From contig NZ_BKZW01000001.1 in assembly GCF_008974265.1 (NCBI RefSeq), positions 1,240,001-1,304,000 on the forward strand: a stretch of DNA of 64,000 nucleotides, written 5' to 3'. Shown here one piece after another: positions 1-8,623 of this stretch. Positions within the stretch are counted from its first letter, which is position 1. Each line of letters opens with the position of its first letter. The notes beneath the pieces were generated by a model that ran no database searches, was not told the DNA's origin, and was given only the letters and a program-made list of their open reading frames with translations. Both the position numbers and the translations under genes were made by a program. The DNA is from Dictyobacter vulcani. Lineage in GTDB: Bacteria; Chloroflexota; Ktedonobacteria; Ktedonobacterales; Ktedonobacteraceae.

Positions 1-41
1 TACTGTTGAATAGACATTCCATACTAGCCAGAAAAGTATTT

Positions 42-161
42 GTGGACGCCGTTCTCTCACGGCTAACTACGCGCTCACACGCTTGCATGCATAGCGGTGC
101 TCTTGAAAAACAATCGTGAACGCCGCTCACTCGCGGCTAGCTACACACACATGTTTGAATG
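42..161. repeat. Pair of imperfect ~47-bp direct repeats
   Basis: Two related segments begin at 42 and 116 (period 74 bp). Each starts GTGRACGCCG, continues through a small hairpin of the form GCCG...CGGC and ends in CTACnnnCACAC. They lie in the leader region of the phosphodiesterase-like gene; the second copy runs to just before its start at 209. Function is unknown; they could be a regulatory duplication or remnants of a small repetitive element. Confidence 0.6.
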
Positions 162-208
162 GCAGACAAAAAAAATATAACCTCACCTATCTAGGAAGCA
201 GGAACAAG

Positions 209-1489
209 ATGCTCAATTCAGTTTCACTGAAGGCTGTGAATAGCTCGCGCTTTTCGCAGCGTTTTATCCGTCCACGTTATGATTCCTATTGCTTCTCTAA
301 TATTCCCTCGACAATTCAGTTTCTGCTCACAGGTAACGGTCAAAGCGCACTGCCACTCGATGTTTTTGGGGACTTGCCAACGCAGTATGATACTGTTGTC
401 TTGTTTTTTATCGATGCGTTTGGCTGGCGCTTCTTCGAGAAGTATGCAAACAAGTATGAGTTTCTCAAGACGATTGTCGATGAGGGCGTGGTCTCAAAAT
501 TAACGTCACAGTTTCCATCAACCACGGCGGCCCATGTAACCTGCATTCACACTGGACTCAATGTGGGTCAGAGCGGCGTCTATGAATGGAGCTACTATGA
601 GCCACTGGTCAATGATATTATTTCGCCGCTCACTTTTTCTTTTGCTGGCGATAAGTTTGCTCGCGACACCATCAAGCACTCGGGCATTGCGCCAACAGCT
701 TTTTTTCCTCAGAAAACCTTTTATCAGACCCTGGGTGAACAAGGTGTAGATTCACACATCCTGCAATTTCAAGCCTATACACCTTCGACGTATTCTGATA
801 TTGTTTTTCGCGGAGCTGAGGTTCATCCCTATCGGGTGATCTCTGAAGCCTTCACCAATCTCAGCGTGATGCTGAGACGTCCACAAAAGCGGCCAACCTA
901 CTACTTTCTCTACTTTGATCGCATCGACACCACCTGCCATAACTATGGTCCTTCCTCAAAGCAACTGGATGAGGCGGTCGATTCCTGCTTTAAGCAGATG
1001 AATGAGCTTTTCCTTAAAACCACCCGCCATAAGGCAGGCAAGACGCTGTTCATGATGACCGCAGACCATGGACAAGTGGAGGTCAGTCCTTATAAAACCT
1101 ATTATCTGAATCAGCAGATGCCAATCATCAATCGCTACCTGAAAACCAATAGCCATGGCCGCGTCCTGGCTCCGGCCGGCTCGGCACGCGATATGTTCCT
1201 GCATATTAAAGAGGAATATCTGACGACGGCGGTCACAGAGTTAAAGCAACGCCTGGCGAATCGAGCCGAGGTGTATCTGACGAAGGATCTACTGGCTCAG
1301 AATTTCTTTGGCCTGCAGCCTCCATCACGTACATTCTTGAATCGGGTCGGCAACGTGGTGATCCTTCCTTATAAGCGTGAGACCGTGTGGTGGTATGAGG
1401 AAAATAAGTTTAGTATGCACTTCCATGGCCATCATGGCGGCTTAACCCCTGAAGAAATGGAAATACCACTTTTGTTGCTCGAACTTTGA
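209..1489 (+). CDS. Type I phosphodiesterase / nucleotide pyrophosphatase family protein (alkaline phosphatase superfamily)
   Basis: About 426 aa. The start chosen is the ATG at 209, preceded by AGGAAGCAGGAAC; an in-frame extension to 116 has no good ribosome site and reads through the direct repeats. Superfamily metal and nucleophile motifs are visible in order: FIDAFGW near residue 63 (metal Asp), STTAAHVT near residue 103 (probable nucleophile Thr), YFDRIDTTCHNYG, TADHG and a C-terminal HGHHGG. No signal peptide or membrane segment is evident, so it is probably cytoplasmic. Such enzymes hydrolyse phosphodiester or pyrophosphate bonds; the substrate cannot be read from sequence. It stands alone, converging with the ABC permease gene downstream across a shared hairpin. 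The fold is clear, the exact reaction is not. Confidence 0.85.
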   Translation: MLNSVSLKAVNSSRFSQRFIRPRYDSYCFSNIPSTIQFLLTGNGQSALPLDVFGDLPTQYDTVVLFFIDAFGWRFFEKYANKYEFLKTIVDEGVVSKLTSQFPSTTAAHVTCIHTGLNVGQSGVYEWSYYEPLVNDIISPLTFSFAGDKFARDTIKHSGIAPTAFFPQKTFYQTLGEQGVDSHILQFQAYTPSTYSDIVFRGAEVHPYRVISEAFTNLSVMLRRPQKRPTYYFLYFDRIDTTCHNYGPSSKQLDEAVDSCFKQMNELFLKTTRHKAGKTLFMMTADHGQVEVSPYKTYYLNQQMPIINRYLKTNSHGRVLAPAGSARDMFLHIKEEYLTTAVTELKQRLANRAEVYLTKDLLAQNFFGLQPPSRTFLNRVGNVVILPYKRETVWWYEENKFSMHFHGHHGGLTPEEMEIPLLLLEL

Positions 1490-1507
1490 TAAGCAACAAA
1501 AGTGGTA
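1464..1507. terminator. Bidirectional hairpin between convergent genes
   Basis: A perfect 16-bp inverted repeat (arms 1464-1479 and 1492-1507, 12-nt loop). The left arm overlaps the last codons of the phosphodiesterase gene. It sits between that gene and the converging permease gene (stop at 1547), so it probably terminates both. Confidence 0.75.
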
Positions 1508-1546
1508 CATTTGCGTATTATGCTCGTAATAGTTCAGCTTTACGGC

Positions 1547-4303
1547 TTATTCGTAGCGTAACACCTCTAGAGGCCGCACACGCACGGCACCCCAGGCAAC
1601 GCAGATCGCGATCAGCATCGATAACACAACCGAACCAAGCACCAGTCCCAGCACAGTAGGGGTATCAACAGTAAAGTTCGCGCCAAAGACCTGCTGGCCA
1701 AGGATCCAGGTAATCAACGACGCCAGCGACATCGCAACCAGCGCCCCCAGTCCACCAACCAGACCATTTTCGAGCATGACCTCGCTCAAGATCGTCCGAC
1801 TGGTATAGCCCACAGACTTCAGAATACCAAGCTCACGGCGCCGCTCTAGCATGGCCAGCGCCACCGCGTTCGCGATAATAATCAAGCCCGCAAGCAAGGT
1901 CAGGGAAGCAATAGTGGTCAGAGTCAGCAGGATATCATTCAGAAGCTGATTAATAAAATCCGTCAGACTGGCCAGATTTAAGAGAAAGGCTTTGGGAACC
2001 GTCTGTCCGATCAGGTCCACAGCGCTATTCAGTCTGGCGGGATCGATCTTCATATAAAAGGCCGTCTGCGCGAGGCCAGCGGGTGAGAGTGCTTTGACGG
2101 TATCAACTGTGCCCAGGATCGGTTCCAGGTTTGCTCCCAGAGTCTTAGAATCATAAAAGCCAACGATGGTCACCGTTTTACTGCTCGCCTGATCCACACC
2201 GATCAGCGTAATCTTATCGCCAACCGCTAATTTCACGCCCTCCAACTGTGTCAGGGATGAACGCACCAGCACATTGTTCGTTCCAGCATCATTACTGGTA
2301 AGGTTACGCCCTGCCTTGATCTCCAAAAAATTGAGCGAGGGAAGCTGATTATTACCGACATCATAGCCTTCAACACCATTTAAGAAGGAGGTCAACTGGC
2401 GGCGCACCTTCTGTGTTTTGCTCCCATTCAGATAGATTTGAACAGGCTGTCCCTTGATAGCAGCAGGCACCGTCGAGGCCAGATCGCGCTGTTGATAGGC
2501 ACCCAATCCAGGAATACGCGGCAGTAGATCATGCAATTTCTTGCTGTCGTCATTCGAGGTAATCGCATAGACATTATAGTTGAGCGTATGCGAAATGACC
2601 TCATTCACCTGAGTACGCAGATTTTGTCCCAATGCCAGGATCAGACCGATCGTGAAGATGCCGACAAAGAGGGCCAGCATCGTCGTGGTTGTGCGTGCCC
2701 GCTGCCTGCCCAGATTGCGCAAAGCCATTTTGGCCGTCGCCTTCATGCTGCGCGGAACAAACATAATAAGCAGTCCCAGCAGCGCAAAACCCAGGAAAAG
2801 TAGCCCATAGGGCGCCTGCACCCGATAGAGTCCATAGGCTACCGCCGCCACGACTACTACCAGTAAAAGATGCCAGAAACTAAAGCGTTCCGGCACGGGT
2901 AAGCGACTGATCAGCAAGATCAAGAGACTCAGGAACAGGCTGAGCAAGCCGAGGAAGATGAAGATACCATACACTGAGATCGCGCCCAGGCGGATATCAC
3001 CGTTAAGAATTACGATGGAGAGTACGCAGAACAACACCGAGAGCACAATCAACAAGAGTCCAGTCAGCAAGAGACTCCCAACGCGCCGACCCTCTGGCAG
3101 TTCGCGAATAACATTCAATGGCCGAATATTGGCGGCCTGTACAATCGGCAAGAGTCCAAAGATCAGCGCGGTTGCTACGCCGATCATGACGCCGCCCAGG
3201 ATCGTAAACCAGTCAAAGACAAAAGGCACATTTAAACCAAAGTTCTGCTCAACCAGGTTACGTACCAGATAACTGATACCTGTGGCAGCCAGGGCTCCGA
3301 TGATACCACCAAGCAGTCCGAGTAGTCCTGCTTCCAGACCGAACAACAGATAAAGGTCAAAACGCCGATAGCCAGTCGTCTTGAGCATCGCGATCTCGGT
3401 ACGTCGACGCGAGAGCAAGACCTGCATTGTGTTGACAATGCCAACACCACCGATCAGCAAGGCCAGCAAACCAGCGATCTCCAGAAATTTACGAATATTA
3501 TCAATAACCGTTTGCTGCTGCTTGAGGACATCGGCCGCAGTCTGCGTGGTCGCAATCGGGAATTGTTGCTGGATCTTTTTGACCGCGCTATCGATTTTTG
3601 CCTGCTCGGCCGTCACATCTACCGTATCATAGGTAATCGCCGCTTTAGGGTCAGCCGCTTTATAATCATTGACCGCCAGCAGGACCACGCTACCCGACTG
3701 GGCCAGCACACCCGTTTCGGTCACGATACCAGCAATTCTGGCATGGATAACACGCCCGGTTTTGACGGTCAGGCGACCACTACCACTGAAGCCACTCCCG
3801 ATGGTGATATCAAAATGATCGCCCAGCTTCATTTTATATTGATCAATAAAGGGCTGGGTCACCACTATCCCGTTGTCTTTGACCAGATCAGCCAGATTAC
3901 CCCGACTGGGACTGGTAAAGGTGGGTGGAGTCACGGTCGCGGCTGGATAATGTGCCGCATCAATGACACGGATGCTAAAGGTTTGCCGCTTTGAGGCCTG
4001 GCCTCCCGTGGAAGCCTGGGTGGTGATCACAGGAGTATAATCGGTGATCGTGCCATCTTTTTTCAGGGCCTCAAAATGCTTTAAATCATCCTGGCTGAAA
4101 GATTGCTGCGAACGAATAGCGATATCACCACCGTTGGCATCGCGCACATTGCCGGTAAAAGCATTGTTAATCATCAAGCCAACCAGTTGCAGGGCCACAA
4201 TCGCCATCACCCCCACGGCCACGCAAAAAACAGCCAGCAGGGTCCGCTGTCCGCCCCGAAAGAGGGAACGTGAGGTATAGTTAAAGTACATCGAGGCTCT
4301 CAT
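1547..4303 (-). CDS. ABC transporter permease, FtsX/MacB type, two FtsX domains
   Basis: 918 aa. N-terminal membrane segment (about 20-45), a large extracytoplasmic MacB-type region (about 46-250), a first FtsX core (about 270-400, with the EIAMLKTTGYRR cytoplasmic loop), several further membrane helices (about 410-520), then a second membrane helix plus extracytoplasmic region and a second FtsX core at the C-terminus with the matching loop RRELGILKSVGYTSR. This internal duplication is typical of large permeases in exporters that use mechanical coupling to move lipoproteins, peptides or drugs across the envelope. Its start codon overlaps the stop of the upstream ATPase gene as TAATG, showing translational coupling. 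Substrate unknown. Confidence 0.92.
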   Translation of the reverse strand: MRASMYFNYTSRSLFRGGQRTLLAVFCVAVGVMAIVALQLVGLMINNAFTGNVRDANGGDIAIRSQQSFSQDDLKHFEALKKDGTITDYTPVITTQASTGGQASKRQTFSIRVIDAAHYPAATVTPPTFTSPSRGNLADLVKDNGIVVTQPFIDQYKMKLGDHFDITIGSGFSGSGRLTVKTGRVIHARIAGIVTETGVLAQSGSVVLLAVNDYKAADPKAAITYDTVDVTAEQAKIDSAVKKIQQQFPIATTQTAADVLKQQQTVIDNIRKFLEIAGLLALLIGGVGIVNTMQVLLSRRRTEIAMLKTTGYRRFDLYLLFGLEAGLLGLLGGIIGALAATGISYLVRNLVEQNFGLNVPFVFDWFTILGGVMIGVATALIFGLLPIVQAANIRPLNVIRELPEGRRVGSLLLTGLLLIVLSVLFCVLSIVILNGDIRLGAISVYGIFIFLGLLSLFLSLLILLISRLPVPERFSFWHLLLVVVVAAVAYGLYRVQAPYGLLFLGFALLGLLIMFVPRSMKATAKMALRNLGRQRARTTTTMLALFVGIFTIGLILALGQNLRTQVNEVISHTLNYNVYAITSNDDSKKLHDLLPRIPGLGAYQQRDLASTVPAAIKGQPVQIYLNGSKTQKVRRQLTSFLNGVEGYDVGNNQLPSLNFLEIKAGRNLTSNDAGTNNVLVRSSLTQLEGVKLAVGDKITLIGVDQASSKTVTIVGFYDSKTLGANLEPILGTVDTVKALSPAGLAQTAFYMKIDPARLNSAVDLIGQTVPKAFLLNLASLTDFINQLLNDILLTLTTIASLTLLAGLIIIANAVALAMLERRRELGILKSVGYTSRTILSEVMLENGLVGGLGALVAMSLASLITWILGQQVFGANFTVDTPTVLGLVLGSVVLSMLIAICVAWGAVRVRPLEVLRYE

Positions 4304-5064
4304 TACTGCGTGATTCTCCCGCCTGTGGCATCGATGTCTCCAACCAGACCATCAACAATGCGGATGGCATGGTCAGCATGGCTGGCTACATTTGGATCAT
4401 GGGTAGCGATGATAAAAGTTTTTCCGGTCTGCGCACGGAGGTCTGCAATCAAGCTCAATACATTTTCGCCGTTGCGGGCATCCAGGTTACCGGTTGGCTC
4501 ATCAGCAATTACAATGGCAGGATCAGTCGAAAGGGCGCGAGCGATAGCCACACGCTGCTGCTCACCACCAGACAACTGGCTGGGGCGGTGCCCCAGGCGG
4601 TGCGAAAGGCCAACCAGCGTCAGCAGTTGTTTCGCTCGGGCCGAAGGCGATCCTTTATGTTTGCCAACATACAACGGTACCTCGACATTTTCCTGCGCCG
4701 TCAGCGTCGGAATCAGATTGAAGGCCTGAAAGACCATACCGATCTTCTGATTGCGCACCGCCGCCAGTTTCCCCTCACTCATCCGTGCGATATCAATCCC
4801 ATCCACCAGCACCTGCCCACTGGTAGGATTATCCAGTCCAGCGATAATGCCCAACAACGTACTCTTACCGGAACCAGAAGGGCCTACGATCGAGACAAAC
4901 TCACCACTGAGAATCTGAAAGCTAATACCTTTAAGAATATCTATGCGCTCTCGTCCTAAGGGAAGACTTTTCGTAATATCACGCACATCCATAACTATGT
5001 TGCGCGACGCCAGAGAGACCTGATTCTTCTCTCCTGTCGCCTGTTGGGTAACTATTTCATCCAT
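4303..5064 (-). CDS. ABC transporter ATP-binding protein, MacB/LolD-like
   Basis: About 253 aa from the ATG at 5064, preceded by AAAGGAGAG about 13 nt upstream; the open frame continues to 5103 but without a ribosome site. Walker A GPSGSGKST near residue 61, Q-loop in GMVFQAFNLIP, signature LSGGEQQR, Walker B IVIADEPTGNLD and the H-loop IIATHD are all present, so it should be an active ATPase. It energises the FtsX-type permease encoded immediately downstream (TAATG overlap). The tnpB element ends about 75 nt upstream of this start, so the original promoter has probably been displaced or replaced. Confidence 0.93.
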   Translation of the reverse strand: MDEIVTQQATGEKNQVSLASRNIVMDVRDITKSLPLGRERIDILKGISFQILSGEFVSIVGPSGSGKSTLLGIIAGLDNPTSGQVLVDGIDIARMSEGKLAAVRNQKIGMVFQAFNLIPTLTAQENVEVPLYVGKHKGSPSARAKQLLTLVGLSHRLGHRPSQLSGGEQQRVAIARALSTDPAIVIADEPTGNLDARNGENVLSLIADLRAQTGKTFIIATHDPNVASHADHAIRIVDGLVGDIDATGGRITQ

Positions 5065-5137
5065 GGAAGCAACCGCTCTCCTTTTATACAGGGCAATATA
5101 CATTGAAACGATATATCTTTTCTATACAAGTCAAATA

Positions 5138-5158
5138 CCCCGGTCTCAAGACGCGGGG
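5138..5158 (-). repeat. Right-end hairpin of the tnpB element
   Basis: An 8-bp stem with one bulged G and the loop TCAA. The tnpB stop codon (5146-5148) lies in the loop. In known TnpB systems the guide (omega/reRNA) comprises the 3' end of tnpB and the right end, so this hairpin is probably part of the guide RNA scaffold. Confidence 0.7.
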
Positions 5159-6453
5159 CTTGGATCTAAGCTCCATCGCAACTCAGCATACTTTTGCAAG
5201 CGTGCTGCTTTGATTTCATCGCTCGATCCATCAGGGGTTAATGACAACAACCCTGTACTCGTCCAGTCTTGCCGGACGAGCAACGTGCGCATCGTGACAT
5301 TTCTCGCTCCTACCAGATCGGCATGAAGCGTATACATACAATTCTGACAGACAAAGAGCAAGCCATGCTTGGGACGATTATCCGGTGTGGTATGCCCACA
5401 CATCGGACACGCTTGCGAGGTGTAATGGGTATCTACCTTGATTGCCATCGAACTATGCAAGAGGGCCTTATAAGCAATCATGCTCTGCAATTCAGCAAAA
5501 CTCCATTTGGAGTACGCATGATTTGCCTTACGTTGTTTTTTTGACGCTTTCTTCCCCTTGCGACGGCGGGTTCGCTCTCTGATATCTGCCAGATTTTCTA
5601 AACCGATCAAACTGTGAGGGTGAGCTGTGACGATGCTTTTTGAGACTCGATGATTGGCGTCTAATTTTAACCGTCTCTCTCGTCCACTGATCGCCACCAA
5701 ACGGCGGGTCGCAGAACGAGTGCCTTGTTTCTGAAGACGCTTTCTCAGTCTCGCGTAATGGTTCGCTTTGGGCACAATTTGTTTGCCTGCATAGAAGGTA
5801 CATGCGCCTTTGGTGTCACTCGTGACAGCCAGATAGCGTACACCAACATCCACACCAGCAATACCTGTATGCGTGTCAGGTGTTGGATCTGCCGTATTGA
5901 TTTCCAGGGCGACTAATAAATAGAACGTTTTCCTGGGCTTATCATACCAAAGTTGCGCTGCACCAATGTCTGCTCCATGTTGAATGAGTGCAACATGCTG
6001 GTTATAGCCTGTATACGAGACAATAACACGGCCCTCAAGCGTCAAGATGCTCACCTGTTGATCTTTCTTAAAGGTATAATCTTTGCGGCTCTGATACGTC
6101 AGCGTCGGAGAGACATACTTGGGTGCTTGATCCAATCCCTTATACCGTTTCTTGGTATATCCGGACTTCCGTGCTTCTGCGTTTTTCTTTACTTTCGTCC
6201 ACAGGGCTTTATACGTAGCTCCGACCTGGCGAGGGACGGAACAGGCCATTTGCGAAGGGAGATGAAAACAAGCGCGAATCTCATCATAGGTGCCTTCTTG
6301 CAGCCGCACAGCATTACTCATCTTGCCATGTGTAAAAGCGTACTGACTTACAGAATTCAATGCATCCCGATATGCAAGTTGAGTAGCACGTAATGCGGCA
6401 AACTGTTCTGATGTCGTATTCAGTTTTAACTTCGCGGTAATCATCGTTTTCAT
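5146..6453 (-). CDS. tnpB: TnpB, RNA-guided transposon endonuclease (OrfB, IS605 family)
   Basis: 435 aa and apparently intact. The split RuvC nuclease is complete: Asp202 in GVDVG, Glu285 in IGLENL and Asp378 in HADLVGARN. A zinc ribbon of the form CPMC...CQNC (Cys348, Cys351, Cys368, Cys371) lies between the last two. The N-terminal part (about 1-190) is the wedge/REC-like OrfB region. A basic run RERTRRRKGKKASKKQRK around 290-308 follows the catalytic Glu. Members of the family use a guide RNA from the element's right end to cut DNA next to a short target-adjacent motif. No strong ribosome site precedes the ATG at 6453; another Met lies four codons in. Activity is inferred from conserved residues. 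Confidence 0.95.
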   Translation of the reverse strand: MKTMITAKLKLNTTSEQFAALRATQLAYRDALNSVSQYAFTHGKMSNAVRLQEGTYDEIRACFHLPSQMACSVPRQVGATYKALWTKVKKNAEARKSGYTKKRYKGLDQAPKYVSPTLTYQSRKDYTFKKDQQVSILTLEGRVIVSYTGYNQHVALIQHGADIGAAQLWYDKPRKTFYLLVALEINTADPTPDTHTGIAGVDVGVRYLAVTSDTKGACTFYAGKQIVPKANHYARLRKRLQKQGTRSATRRLVAISGRERRLKLDANHRVSKSIVTAHPHSLIGLENLADIRERTRRRKGKKASKKQRKANHAYSKWSFAELQSMIAYKALLHSSMAIKVDTHYTSQACPMCGHTTPDNRPKHGLLFVCQNCMYTLHADLVGARNVTMRTLLVRQDWTSTGLLSLTPDGSSDEIKAARLQKYAELRWSLDPSPAS

Positions 6454-6562
6454 ATAAAATATTCTGTCATATTTTCAACTACCTGTCAAGTAAAAATAAA
6501 GGCTGAACGAACGCATGTTTCACCCTGATACCCAAGCCCCAAAGAAGGTAGGTCCATTCCTT

Positions 6563-6582
6563 CCCGGTCTCAAGACACGGGG
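6563..6582 (-). repeat. Left-end hairpin of the tnpB element
   Basis: Same stem and TCAA loop as the right-end hairpin at 5138-5158, but with an A instead of a G as the bulged base. It lies about 110 nt upstream of the tnpB start. Confidence 0.7.
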
Positions 6583-6602
6583 GCTCCTGGACTGATCATG
6601 TG

Positions 6603-7041
6603 ACATTAGGGCCCGCGGAATCGGGTCAAGGGGAAATCACCTGTCAGGAGGTAGTCGTCGATGAGTACCGCTACGTAGCATAGCACGTAAAAAAAGAGAC
6701 GAATAGAGATTTACGTGTCTTGCTAACGCTCTCTAAACCAGCATGAATAGCGCTCGCTGGCGCTATTGCCATGGCTATTTCTATAGCAAGCGACAGGTAC
6801 TCATATACTAATCTATATACTGATACGTAACAGCTTTCGCTCAGGTTATATCTATAAATGAAAGTGCTTATGCGTAGGCCCGTTGCTAGTTTATAGCATG
6901 GTCATCGATTTTCGGCCGTGTTATACTTCCCTGTAAATAGGGTTAAAAAAGCCATTAGGGATGAAAAAAGCCTTAATGGCTCTTCGTGATGGGCTGGCTT
7001 CTGGCCTTTTTTCATGGTTTCCTGGTTAATGGCACGTTAAA
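6603..7041. other. Gene-free region upstream of secD
   Basis: No convincing gene. It holds several short hairpins: AATAGCG/CGCTATT around 6747-6768, and AGCCATTA/TAATGGCT around 6950-6982, the latter followed by a TTTTTT run near 7010. The second may be a terminator-like or attenuator structure ahead of the secD promoter. No role can be assigned. Confidence 0.4.
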
Positions 7042-7070
7042 TTGTCAATCCTATTGGTCTATGCTATACT
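7042..7070 (+). promoter_or_regulatory. Sigma-70-type promoter of secDF
   Basis: TTGTCA at 7042-7047 and TATACT at 7065-7070 with a 17-bp spacer. It would give a leader of roughly 135 nt before secD. Confidence 0.7.
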
Positions 7071-7211
7071 GCACAGAAATAGTGTGGCGCATTCTGTGTC
7101 CCAGTCTAACAATGTTCCAGTGATAATGCGCCCAATGGGAAGAAGATAGGGGCATCTTTACAGACGCTCCTGGAAAAGATTTGAACCTACCCAGTTGAGA
7201 GGAAAATATTT

Positions 7212-8612
7212 ATGCGGCGAGGAACAATTGGCCTCCTCTTATTTATCATTTTGTTAGCCGCGGGCGCATCATTTGTCGTCTTCTGGCCCAACGCTAGCAA
7301 TGGTAAGCCCCTGTATGGTATCAACAATCCATTTACTACCACTTTAGGTCTGGATCTACAGGGCGGCACGCGTATCCAACTCGAGCCGAAACCAGGCCAG
7401 GGCTCGATTAACCACGATAATATGGAAACCACACGCCAGTTGCTCGAAACCCGTATCAATGGTGGTTTGAGTGTTAAAGAGCCCAGTGTGCGTCTCCAGG
7501 AGGGTATTGGTACCAGCAATATCAGTATCGTGGTTGACCTGCCAAAGTTCAGTGGTAACCAGGAAGATGCCCTGCGCACCCTGTTGAAAACCGGTAAGTT
7601 GGAGTTCTGGGATACCGGCACCAGCGGTGGCCTGCAACAGAATCAGGCATTTGATCCTAATCAGTATGCACAGTATAATCCCGGTGGCAAAGCTCTCTTC
7701 ACCGGTAATGATCTGGATCCGAATAATTTAAGCCCTGGTCAGGATCCACAGACAGGTGCCTACCTGATCCAGTTCCAGATGAAGAATAATGGTGCGGCTG
7801 CCAGATTTGGCTCATTTACAGCCAGCCATATTGGTCACTACCTGACGGTAACGCTGGACCGCGTGGTCGTCACCTCACCAGTCATTCAAAGCGCTATTAC
7901 TGGTCCTGGTAGCATCAATGGTAACTTCACTCTGACTGAGGCCCAGCAGACCGTTAACATCCTCAAGGTTGGTGCTCTGCCGATTGCGCTTCAGGAGACC
8001 AGCGAACAAGTTATTGGTGGCACTCTGGGTGCAGAGACAATTAGCCGTAGCCTGCTGGCTGGTGCGATCGGTCTCAGTATCGTTGCCCTCTTCATGCTGA
8101 TCTACTATCGCCTGCCCGGCTTGCTGGCCGACGTCGCGCTGGTCCTGTATGCAGTTTTGACCTTTGCCATCTTTAAACTGATCGGTGTAACCATGTCGCT
8201 GGCCGGTATCGCCGGTTTCATCCTGTCGATTGGTATGGCGGTAGACGCGAATGTGCTCATCTTTGAACGCGTAAAAGAAGAGCTGCGCTCAGGCCGCTTA
8301 TTAGCATCCGCCATCGATATTGGTTGGAAACGCGCCTGGCCTTCGATTCGCGACTCGAACATCTCAACGATGATCACCTGCGCAGTCCTGTATGCCTTTG
8401 GCAGTAACTTTGGTGCCACGATTATCGTTGGTTTCGCCACTACACTGTTCCTGGGCGTCATCATTAGTATGTTTACCGCCGTTGTCGTCACCCGCACCTT
8501 CTTGAATCTGCTTGTGCCGACGGGCGTCATCAATCACCCTGCACTGTTTGGATTACCTGCCGATGCTCTGCCTAGCTCAAAAGTGGCTGCACGGCGCAAC
8601 AGCACGGTGTAG
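7212..8612 (+). CDS. secD: Protein translocase subunit SecD
   Basis: 466 aa. One N-terminal membrane helix (about 7-26), the SecD signature LGLDLQGG near residue 47, a large extracytoplasmic P1 region, and five C-terminal membrane helices (about 265-450) containing GMAVDANVLIFERVKEELR. SecD with SecF forms an accessory complex of the Sec translocon that uses the proton-motive force to pull exported proteins outward. The ATG at 7212 follows a GAGAGG ribosome site. secF follows after 11 nt, so the two are co-transcribed from the promoter at 7042-7070. The length and domain order are normal. Confidence 0.97.
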   Translation: MRRGTIGLLLFIILLAAGASFVVFWPNASNGKPLYGINNPFTTTLGLDLQGGTRIQLEPKPGQGSINHDNMETTRQLLETRINGGLSVKEPSVRLQEGIGTSNISIVVDLPKFSGNQEDALRTLLKTGKLEFWDTGTSGGLQQNQAFDPNQYAQYNPGGKALFTGNDLDPNNLSPGQDPQTGAYLIQFQMKNNGAAARFGSFTASHIGHYLTVTLDRVVVTSPVIQSAITGPGSINGNFTLTEAQQTVNILKVGALPIALQETSEQVIGGTLGAETISRSLLAGAIGLSIVALFMLIYYRLPGLLADVALVLYAVLTFAIFKLIGVTMSLAGIAGFILSIGMAVDANVLIFERVKEELRSGRLLASAIDIGWKRAWPSIRDSNISTMITCAVLYAFGSNFGATIIVGFATTLFLGVIISMFTAVVVTRTFLNLLVPTGVINHPALFGLPADALPSSKVAARRNSTV

Positions 8613-8623
8613 AGGAGGCTGCA

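Larger units (their letters stand above)
5125..6602 (-). mobile_element. IS200/IS605-group element carrying only tnpB (IS1341-like)
   Basis: A tnpB gene is bracketed by two copies of the same short hairpin, in the same orientation: 5138-5158 at the 3' side of tnpB (right end) and 6563-6582 at the 5' side (left end). Both have the stem CCCGGTC/GAC-CGGG with a single bulged base on one side and the loop TCAA. Subterminal hairpins of like orientation are characteristic of IS200/IS605 ends recognised by the Y1 transposase TnpA. No tnpA is present here, so movement would need TnpA in trans. The exact ends are not determined; a TGAT 11-12 nt outside the left hairpin is one possible target motif. 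Confidence 0.75.
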
